NCBI GenBank assembly: GCA_910578245.1
Contig: CAJTPC010000013.1
Location: forward strand, 15,675-37,720
Length of the DNA stretch: 22,046 nt
Origin: an uncultured Christensenella sp.
GTDB lineage: Bacteria; Bacillota; Clostridia; Christensenellales; UBA3700
Direction of reading: 5' to 3'
Part shown: positions 16,276 through 22,046 of the stretch, in pieces
Layout of the letters: every line of letters starts with the position of its first letter
Position numbering within the stretch: position 1 is the first letter of the stretch
Position numbers and translations under genes: made by a program
The notes under the pieces: model-generated
What the model saw: the letters and a program-made list of their open reading frames with translations, nothing else
Databases searched by the model: none
What the model was told of the DNA's origin: nothing

Positions 16276-16314
16276 TCCCTATGAGAAATGCGCATTAGGA
16301 GAGCTGTTTTTATT
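16276..16314 (-). repeat. Inverted repeat, right arm (39 bp)
   Basis: Reverse-complement partner of 15286-15324 (31 of 39 identical, no gaps). Read on the minus strand it begins five bases after the purF stop codon. No other copy was noticed in the window. Confidence 0.75.
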
Positions 16315-16318
16315 TTTA

Positions 16319-17725
16319 TTAACCTAATATGTTTTTATCTTCTTTTTCGCAAGGAACTTTGCAAGGGTATTTACCGGTAAAGCAACCTTTGCAGAACGTT
16401 ACGGTGGAGTCGGGAGCAATCTTGTCAACGGTCTTTACGTCGAGGAATGCAAGCGAATCTGCGCCTATCTTTATTCTCAACTCTTCCATAGTATAATTGT
16501 TGCAAGCTAGGTCTTTTCTTGAAGGAATATCCGTACCGAAGAAACATGGATAGATAAACGGCGGAGAAGATATTCTTACGTGCACTTCTTTAGCGCCTGA
16601 CTTTTTAAGAAGTTTAATGATATTGGCAAGGGTAGTACCTCTTACGATTGAATCGTCTACCATAACAAGTCTTTTGCCATTTACGTTGCTCTTTAGCGTA
16701 TTGAGTTTAAGCGCAACGCTACGCTCTCTCATTGCTTGAGTCGGTTGGATAAACGTTCTGCCAATGTATCTGTTTTTGATAAGACCTACGCCGTATGGGA
16801 TACCGCTTTCGTGCGAATAACCAATTGCGGCAGGAAGTCCGCTGTCAGGTACGCCGATTACGAGATCTGCGTCTGCCGGAGCTATCTTAGCAAGCATTTT
16901 ACCTGCGTTCATTCTTGCTTCGTTTACGCCTTGACCGTCGATTACGCTATCGGGTCTGGCGGTATAGATATGTTCAAATATGCAAAGGCCTCCGCTGTGA
17001 CCGCAATACTTGGTATTGGATACCATATTATCCTCGGTTACGACTATGATTTCACCCGGACGAACGTCTCTTTCAAAGGTCGCGCCAATTGTTTCGAACG
17101 CGCAACTTTCGCTTGCAAATACTACGTTGTCTTGCAACTTGCCTATGCAAAGCGGACGAATACCGTATCTATCTCTCACCGCAATGAGTTTTCTTGGACT
17201 CATAATGAGAAGCGAGAACGCGCCTTGGAGCATAGGGAAGACCTTTTCTACGGCTTCTTCGATACTCTTTGATTTAAGTCTTTGAATAGCAATCAAATAG
17301 GATATGACTTCGCTATCGCTCGTTGTGTGGAAGATAGCGCCCTTAGCCTCAAGTTTATCTCTCAATTCCTTGGCGTTGGTGATATTACCGTTGTGTGAAA
17401 CAGTGAGATTGCCTTTTGCGTATTTTACGCTTATCGGCTGAGCGTTTTCCGCAGTATTGTTGCCCGTTGTGGAGTAGCGAACGTGACCTATTGCGATTTC
17501 TCCATTCAACTTTGCTAGAGTAGCGTCATTGAAAACTTCGCTTACAAGTCCCATATTTTTGACAAGCGTAATTTCTCTGTCGTTATTTACGGCAATACCT
17601 GCCGCTTCCTGACCTCTGTGTTGAAGAGCAAAAAGTCCAACGTAGATTTGTTGGGCAATGTTGCCAAGACGGGATTTGTCGTATATACCGAATACACCGC
17701 ATTCCTCTTTGATATTATCTGACAT
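16319..17725 (-). CDS. purF: Amidophosphoribosyltransferase (first step of purine synthesis)
   Basis: A 468-aa enzyme that makes 5-phosphoribosylamine from PRPP and glutamine. I chose the ATG at 17725 over the in-frame ATG at 17830 because AAGGTAGGT precedes it and a promoter lies between them. Residues 1-8 are a short propeptide removed to expose the catalytic C9 in ECGVFGI, the Ntn glutaminase nucleophile. The PRPP-binding motif VMVDDSIVRGTT is at about 354-365. C248, C394, C445 and C448 match the four [4Fe-4S] ligands of the Bacillus enzyme, so this is the oxygen-sensitive Fe-S type, consistent with an anaerobe. It stands alone, not in a pur operon, next to nitrogen-assimilation genes. No purine riboswitch is apparent in the ~34-base leader. 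Confidence 0.97.
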   Translation of the reverse strand: MSDNIKEECGVFGIYDKSRLGNIAQQIYVGLFALQHRGQEAAGIAVNNDREITLVKNMGLVSEVFNDATLAKLNGEIAIGHVRYSTTGNNTAENAQPISVKYAKGNLTVSHNGNITNAKELRDKLEAKGAIFHTTSDSEVISYLIAIQRLKSKSIEEAVEKVFPMLQGAFSLLIMSPRKLIAVRDRYGIRPLCIGKLQDNVVFASESCAFETIGATFERDVRPGEIIVVTEDNMVSNTKYCGHSGGLCIFEHIYTARPDSVIDGQGVNEARMNAGKMLAKIAPADADLVIGVPDSGLPAAIGYSHESGIPYGVGLIKNRYIGRTFIQPTQAMRERSVALKLNTLKSNVNGKRLVMVDDSIVRGTTLANIIKLLKKSGAKEVHVRISSPPFIYPCFFGTDIPSRKDLACNNYTMEELRIKIGADSLAFLDVKTVDKIAPDSTVTFCKGCFTGKYPCKVPCEKEDKNILG

Positions 17726-17765
17726 TATGTACCTACCTTTTTGATTTATTTTCAAAATCAATTTT

Positions 17766-17794
17766 ATTATATCAAATATCGCCTTTATAATCAA
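17766..17794 (-). promoter_or_regulatory. Promoter for purF
   Basis: Minus strand TTGATT (17789-17794), 17-base spacer, TATAAT (17766-17771) with extended -10 TGA. It lies inside the longer reading frame, which rules out the upstream ATG. About 55 bases upstream is the palindrome CGCGTACGCG (17850-17859), possibly a binding site. Confidence 0.7.
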
Positions 17795-17909
17795 ATACTT
17801 GATACAAAAAAATCTTGATTTTTTCAACAAATTTTGGAAAAAGTTTTCGCGCGTACGCGTAAAGTTATAAATATATAAAAATCAATATTATATGGAACGT
17901 TGCGAAGAG

Positions 17910-17939
17910 AATAGGCTCTCCTTTAACGAAGAGCCTATT
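17910..17939 (-). terminator. Hairpin after the amt-PII gene
   Basis: Perfect 10-bp stem AATAGGCTCT / AGAGCCTATT with a 10-base loop, six bases after the stop codon. The T-run is poor (TATTCTCTTC), so termination may be partial. Confidence 0.65.
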
Positions 17940-17945
17940 TGTCGG

Positions 17946-19691
17946 TTAGTCGTCTTGAAGAGCGTCGTAACCTCTTTCGCCTGTTCTTACTTTGACGGCG
18001 TCTTCAACGCTATATACGAAGATTTTGCCATCGCCGTAGTTGCCTGTATACAAAGCTGACTTAGCTACGTTGATTACGGTTTCTACAGGTACTTTAGATA
18101 CGACAACCTCTACTTTTATCTTTGGCAAGAGGTGAGAATCAATCTTTGCGCCTCTATAATATTTTGTGTTGCCTTTTTGCATACCGCACCCTTGTACGCT
18201 CGTCATTGTCATACCGGTGATACCTATTTCGTCGAGAGCGCTCTTTAAGTTTACAAATTTATCGGGACGGGTGACTATGCTTATCTTTGTAAGTTTTGGC
18301 GTACCCTCAGGGAGAGTTGGCGACAAATCGTTGATCTCTACAGCTTTATCTATAGCTACTTCGCCTTTTGAAGCAGAAGTTTCTACGCTTGGCGTTATGA
18401 TAGCGTGAGACGGTTCAAAGTCGGCGTAAGACGATACGAGATTGTGTTCCATCAAGTCAAGTCCCAACAGTTCTTCTTCTTTGCTTGCTCTTAGACCGAT
18501 AGTCTTTTTAATTAAGAGGAATATTACGAGGCTTGTAGCTACCGCCCAAAGGGCTACGACCGCGACTCCGAGGACTTGAATGCCGAAAAATCTGCAAGAT
18601 TGAGCGAAGGTAAGACTGTCGCCGTTGAGAATATGTCCCGATATTAGTCCTTGCTTTTCGTCAAAGATACCCACTAACAGCGTACCTACAGCTCCGCACA
18701 TACCGTGTACGCCTATTGCGCCGACAGGGTCATCGATATGGCATTTCTGGTCGATAAATTCAATGCCGAATACTACTACGAATGCCGAGATAAGACCTAT
18801 AAAGAACGCGCCTGTGGGCGATACGTTGTTACAACCTGCCGTCACTGCAACAAGTCCTGCCAAAGAGCCGTTGAGCGTCATTGATACGTCAGGCTTTTTG
18901 TATTTAATCCAAGTGATTATCATTACAGTTACGGTAGCGGTTGCGGCCGCAATGGTCGTGGTTGTAAATATTTTAGCGGCGTTGTTTACTGAAGAAGCGG
19001 CTGCGCCGTTGAAACCGTACCAAGCAAACCAGAGTATGAATACGCCCAATGCTCCCAAAGTGAGCGAGTGCCCCGGGATAGCCTTTGACACTGTCTTACC
19101 ATTCTTGTCTTTGGTATATTTACCAATTCTTGGTCCAAGTATGATAGCGCCTATCAAAGCCATAAGTCCGCCAACCATATGTACCGCCGTAGAGCCTGCG
19201 AAGTCTACGAAACCGAGTTTTGCAAGCCAACCGCCGTTGCCCCAAATCCAGTGAGCGGATATAGGGTATACTATCATACTTATGATAAGCGAATATATGC
19301 AGTACGAAAGGAATTTTGTTCTCTCTGCCATAGCGCCCGATACTATTGTTGCCGCCGTAGCGCAAAATACCATGTTGAACATAAAAGCTGGGAAGATATC
19401 TTCGCTCATCTTAAACGGGTTGATGGGCGTGCCTATAAATCCTCCCACGCTGTCGCCTAGAATAAGACCTGCGCCGAAGAGCCAGAATACGACGGCTCCC
19501 AATGCAAAGTCCATTAAGTTCTTCATAATGATATTGCCGGCGTTCTTTGCTCTTGTGAATCCGGTTTCTACCATAGCAAAACCTGCTTGCATGAAAAATA
19601 CGAGAGCTACGCCGATTAAACACCAAAGCCCTAATGCCATATCGCTAGCCTCGGCAGTGGCTTTGGCAATCGCGTCTAATATGTTTTCCAT
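17946..19691 (-). CDS. amt: Ammonium transporter fused to a C-terminal PII domain
   Basis: A 581-aa fusion. Residues 1-~400 are an Amt/MEP/Rh channel with about 11 helices, conducting ammonium. It keeps the substrate-recruiting D163 in DFAGSTAVH and the twin histidines H171 and H329. Residues ~401-467 are the usual Amt tail (EEELLGLD) plus a linker. Residues ~468-581 are a full PII domain with CGMQKG (Q505, K506), LLPKIKVEVVV and the B-loop GNYGDGKIF, so ATP and 2-oxoglutarate binding are likely. The T-loop reads YYRGAKID where GlnB has YRGAEY, so the uridylylated Tyr51 is replaced by I517. Control would therefore be by ligands alone, with the sensor built into the channel. GGAGG precedes the ATG. 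The gene lies 107 bases downstream of glnN in the same direction, with a strong hairpin between. Confidence 0.95.
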   Translation of the reverse strand: MENILDAIAKATAEASDMALGLWCLIGVALVFFMQAGFAMVETGFTRAKNAGNIIMKNLMDFALGAVVFWLFGAGLILGDSVGGFIGTPINPFKMSEDIFPAFMFNMVFCATAATIVSGAMAERTKFLSYCIYSLIISMIVYPISAHWIWGNGGWLAKLGFVDFAGSTAVHMVGGLMALIGAIILGPRIGKYTKDKNGKTVSKAIPGHSLTLGALGVFILWFAWYGFNGAAASSVNNAAKIFTTTTIAAATATVTVMIITWIKYKKPDVSMTLNGSLAGLVAVTAGCNNVSPTGAFFIGLISAFVVVFGIEFIDQKCHIDDPVGAIGVHGMCGAVGTLLVGIFDEKQGLISGHILNGDSLTFAQSCRFFGIQVLGVAVVALWAVATSLVIFLLIKKTIGLRASKEEELLGLDLMEHNLVSSYADFEPSHAIITPSVETSASKGEVAIDKAVEINDLSPTLPEGTPKLTKISIVTRPDKFVNLKSALDEIGITGMTMTSVQGCGMQKGNTKYYRGAKIDSHLLPKIKVEVVVSKVPVETVINVAKSALYTGNYGDGKIFVYSVEDAVKVRTGERGYDALQDD

Positions 19692-19729
19692 ATTATATAT
19701 ACCTCCAAAAATTTTTTACTTAGTTAATG

Positions 19730-19767
19730 ACAAAGGCGCATAACCCGTCTGGGTTACACGCCTTTGT
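19730..19767 (-). ncRNA. Stable hairpin between glnN and amt, probable leader element
   Basis: A 9-bp stem (ACAAAGGCG / CGCCTTTGT), a TG/TG internal loop, a 6-bp stem (TAACCC / GGGTTA) and a tetraloop AGAC. There is no T-run on either strand, so it is not a standard terminator. It begins with CAAAGGCG, as does the glnN leader hairpin. It may be a processing site, a stabiliser of the glnN mRNA end, or a regulatory leader for amt. A clear amt promoter was not found (only a weak TACATT upstream of the hairpin). Confidence 0.5.
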
Positions 19768-19798
19768 GTCTAATGTACAAACCTTATATTATTTACTG

Positions 19799-21883
19799 TC
19801 AGTCTTTGACAGAGAAGAGAATAGCTCCGTAAGTCGGGAACGGCCAATACTTGTCGGCAGTGTTGACTTCCATTTCGTCCGCCGTCTTTCGCAAGTTGTC
19901 CATAATAGGAATTACGTCCGTGCGGTAGAACATTGCCTTTTTAGTAATATCGTCTATAGCCTCGGCTTTGTGAACGTTAACGCCGAGTTTTTCCAAGTAT
20001 TTTGAAGCGTCAGCAGAAAGTTTTGCCAACTTCTTTGCCGTATTTACTTGAGCGGTGGCTTCAAAGCCCAATTCTTTGGTAGCGATAGCAGTCTTTGCAA
20101 GTTCTTTTATGTATGTGGTTACGGCGGGAAGAATTTGTTTGTTTGCCATATCTATCATAGTCAATGCTTCGATATTTACTACTTTTGCGTAATTCTCAAG
20201 CAAGATTTCCGTTCTTGACTCTACTTCCAATGCGGAGAATATGCCGTGCTTTTCAAAGAGAGCTATATTCTTTGCGCTCTTGAAATACGGAATAGCTTCG
20301 GGGGTAGATTGAAGATTGAGAAGTCCGCGCTTGCCGGCTTCTTTTACCCATTCGTCAGAGTATCCGTTGCCGTTAAAGATAATTCTCTTGTGAGCGAGAT
20401 AGGTTTTCTTAACAAGGTCTTTGACTGCCGACATAAGGTCTTTTGCGCCCTCAAGTTCATTTGCGAAAGCATCGAGAGATTCCGCTACTATCGTGTTGAG
20501 AATGATATTCGGACCTGCGATAGAGAAAGTCGAACCCAACATTCTAAATTCAAATTTATTGCCGGTGAAAGCAAACGGGGAAGTGCGGTTTCTGTCCGTA
20601 GAGTCCTTAGTGAACTTGGGCAAGGAGCTTACGCCTATTTCATATTCGCATTTTGCTCTCTTGCTGTATTTTCTATCTTCTGCGATTGCTGAGAGTATTC
20701 CGTCAAGTTCTTCGCCGAGGAACATAGATACTATTGCCGGCGGAGCTTCGTTTGCTCCAAGTCTATGGTCATTGCCTGCGCTTGCTACGCTAACTCTCAA
20801 TAGGTCTTGATAGTCGTCAACAGCTTTTATAACAGCGGCGAGGAAGAGTAGGAATTGAGCGTTGTCTTCAGGGGTATCTCCCGGTTCGAGCAAGTTTTCG
20901 CCTTTGTCGGTGGACATTGACCAGTTGTTGTGTTTACCGCTACCGTTGACGCCCTCAAATGGCTTTTCGTGGAGAAGACATACCATTCCGTGACGGCTTG
21001 CAATCTTCTTCATCATCTCCATTGTCAACTGGTTGGCGTCGGAAGCAACGTTGGATTGCGAGAAGATAGGCGCAAGTTCGTGCTGAGCAGGCGCTACTTC
21101 GTTGTGCTTGGTCTTGGCGAGGATTCCCAACTTCCAAAGTTCTACGTCGAGGTCTGCCATATATTTTACCACTCTTTGCTTAATAGTGCCGAAGTAGTGG
21201 TCTTCAAGTTCCTGTCCCTTTGGAGCGGGAGCGCCGTAGAGCGTACGACCTGTGTATATCAAGTCCTTTCTTTTTTCGTATACACTCTTGTCTATTAGGA
21301 AGTATTCTTGCTCAGGACCTACGGTAGTTGTGACGTTAGATACGTCTTTGCCGAAGAGCTTAAGTATTCTGCAAGCCGTTTTGCTAAGAGCTTGCATTGA
21401 TTTAAGCAACGGCGTCTTCTTGTCAAGAACTTCTCCGGTGTAGGATACGAAAGCCGTAGGTATGCAAAGAGTGCCGTCTTTAATGAAAGCGTAGGACGTA
21501 GGGTCCCAAGCCGTGTAACCTCTTGCCTCAAAGGTAGCTCTAATACCGCCGTTTGGGAAAGAAGACGCGTCGGGTTCGCCTTTGATAAGTTCCTTACCGC
21601 TGAACTCCATAATAACCTTGCCGTCCGCGGTAGGTTGGATAAAAGCGTCGTGCTTTTCAGCCGTGATACCCGTCATAGGCTGGAACCAGTGAGTATAGTG
21701 AGTGCAACCTTTTTCGATTGCCCAGTCTTTCATAGCGTTGGCGATTACAGTCGCGCAAGTCAATGAGATAGGGGTATCGTTGGCGATACAAGACTTGAGT
21801 TCCTTGTAAGTGTACTTGGGAAGTCTTTCCTGCATTACGGTGTCGTTAAAAACAAGACTGCCAAAGATTTCTGACATTACCAT
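19799..21883 (-). CDS. glnN: Type III glutamine synthetase
   Basis: A 694-aa GSIII, which makes glutamine from glutamate, ammonia and ATP; length and motifs match the GlnN family of anaerobes and cyanobacteria rather than the ~450-aa GlnA. Signatures in order: N-terminal FQPMTGITAEKHDAF (67-81), the metal-binding strand GPEQEYFLID (189-198), the NNWSMSTDKGENLL segment typical of GSIII, GNDHRLGANEAPPA, and the active-site RNRTSPFAFTGNKFEFR. The last ~200 residues are helical, as in the family's dodecameric structures. I used the ATG at 21883, nine bases after AAGGAG; a second ATG two codons later is possible. It has its own promoter and a leader that contains a terminator-like hairpin, so expression is probably set by attenuation. 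Amt-PII follows on the same strand. Confidence 0.97.
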   Translation of the reverse strand: MVMSEIFGSLVFNDTVMQERLPKYTYKELKSCIANDTPISLTCATVIANAMKDWAIEKGCTHYTHWFQPMTGITAEKHDAFIQPTADGKVIMEFSGKELIKGEPDASSFPNGGIRATFEARGYTAWDPTSYAFIKDGTLCIPTAFVSYTGEVLDKKTPLLKSMQALSKTACRILKLFGKDVSNVTTTVGPEQEYFLIDKSVYEKRKDLIYTGRTLYGAPAPKGQELEDHYFGTIKQRVVKYMADLDVELWKLGILAKTKHNEVAPAQHELAPIFSQSNVASDANQLTMEMMKKIASRHGMVCLLHEKPFEGVNGSGKHNNWSMSTDKGENLLEPGDTPEDNAQFLLFLAAVIKAVDDYQDLLRVSVASAGNDHRLGANEAPPAIVSMFLGEELDGILSAIAEDRKYSKRAKCEYEIGVSSLPKFTKDSTDRNRTSPFAFTGNKFEFRMLGSTFSIAGPNIILNTIVAESLDAFANELEGAKDLMSAVKDLVKKTYLAHKRIIFNGNGYSDEWVKEAGKRGLLNLQSTPEAIPYFKSAKNIALFEKHGIFSALEVESRTEILLENYAKVVNIEALTMIDMANKQILPAVTTYIKELAKTAIATKELGFEATAQVNTAKKLAKLSADASKYLEKLGVNVHKAEAIDDITKKAMFYRTDVIPIMDNLRKTADEMEVNTADKYWPFPTYGAILFSVKD

Positions 21884-21913
21884 ATATGTTTTCTCCTTAA
21901 AATTTGTTCGTAT

Positions 21914-21953
21914 AAAGAAAAAGACGCCAAACAGGGTTTACCTGATTAGCGCC
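21914..21953 (-). promoter_or_regulatory. Leader attenuator (intrinsic terminator in the glnN 5' UTR)
   Basis: On the minus strand, a 13-bp stem with one mismatch and two G-U pairs (21923-21935 with 21941-21953), loop of five, followed directly by TTTTTCTTT. It starts about 8 bases after the predicted transcription start and ends about 30 bases before the glnN start codon. A terminator in this place must be overcome for glnN to be expressed. Confidence 0.75.
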
Positions 21954-21967
21954 TTTGCTACAATGAC

Positions 21968-21996
21968 ATTATATATTCTTCCAAAAGCGTTGTCAA
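21968..21996 (-). promoter_or_regulatory. Consensus promoter for glnN
   Basis: Minus strand exact TTGACA (21991-21996), 17-base spacer, exact TATAAT (21968-21973). Start near 21961, leader of about 78 bases. The strength of the promoter fits control by attenuation rather than by initiation. Confidence 0.85.
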
Positions 21997-22046
21997 ATGA
22001 TTTTTACAACAAATTTTCAAATTTTGAATTTTTTTGTCGAAAGGAT

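Noticed and set aside
16262..16290. A tRNA T-arm-like stretch (GGGGTTCAATTCCC), possible tRNA fragment or attachment site
   Set aside because: No acceptor, D or anticodon arms can be drawn around it, and the only strong similarity is to the other inverted-repeat arm.
17726..17830. Longer N-terminus for PurF from the ATG at 17830
   Set aside because: It would span the purF promoter and add 35 residues before the propeptide; the ATG at 17725 has a good ribosome binding site.
18625..19254. Long open frame (209 aa) antisense to amt
   Set aside because: Proline/threonine-rich translation typical of the reverse of a membrane-protein gene, with no start signals.
19796..19812. CTGTCA-N5-TGACAG inverted repeat over the end of glnN as a terminator
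   Set aside because: Only six base pairs, mostly within coding sequence, and no T-run follows.

Overview
This 22 kb window looks like chromosome from a low-to-moderate-GC Bacillota bacterium, most likely an anaerobic Clostridia-type organism. The reasons are strong AGGAGG-type ribosome binding sites on nearly every gene, sigma-A-like promoters (TTGACA/TATAAT, often with an extended -10 TGn), short U-tailed intrinsic terminators, a type III glutamine synthetase, and an Fe-S PurF with a propeptide. The organism itself cannot be named from the sequence. I see no phage, plasmid, rRNA or CRISPR features.

Layout, left to right: (1) 31-246, a small XRE regulator on the minus strand. (2) 521-3721, a 1066-aa surface lipoprotein with Fn3-like modules and GLUG-type repeats. 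(3) 3759-5016, a GNAT acetyltransferase with an apparently leaderless promoter, a tRNA-Arg(ACG) and a four-helix DUF1648 membrane protein. (4) 5180-7599, a minus-strand operon of a duplicated DUF1538 membrane protein followed by two divergent PII-like proteins. (5) 7830-10871, a GH2 beta-galactosidase divergent from that operon. (6) 10971-14291, a 1106-aa protein that joins a complete cofactor-independent phosphoglycerate mutase to a lysine-rich linker, one membrane helix and a ~620-aa predicted extracellular region. (7) 14502-15284, a 66-aa hypothetical gene divergent from a tandem double-HTH regulator. (8) 15286-16314, a segment bounded by a 39-bp imperfect inverted repeat and carrying a second GNAT gene. 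(9) 16319-21883, purF, an Amt ammonium transporter fused to a C-terminal PII domain, and glnN, all on the minus strand.

The right end and the DUF1538 operon form a nitrogen theme: ammonium uptake and sensing (Amt-PII), assimilation (GlnN), glutamine use (PurF), and a putative transporter paired with two PII-like sensors. The window holds three PII-type domains, none with a canonical uridylylation tyrosine. The glnN leader contains a strong hairpin plus U-run downstream of its promoter, so glnN is probably controlled by transcription attenuation. A related hairpin lies between glnN and amt.

The most unusual item is the phosphoglycerate mutase/surface-protein fusion. Its mutase half keeps all the expected catalytic and metal-binding residues, and the topology predicts a glycolytic enzyme held at the inner face of the membrane by a protein displaying Fn3-like domains outside. 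The inverted-repeat-bounded GNAT segment and the glnN attenuator are the next most worth following. No intergenic gap exceeds 300 bases; the largest (247-520 and 15288-15571) hold the promoters and terminators listed.
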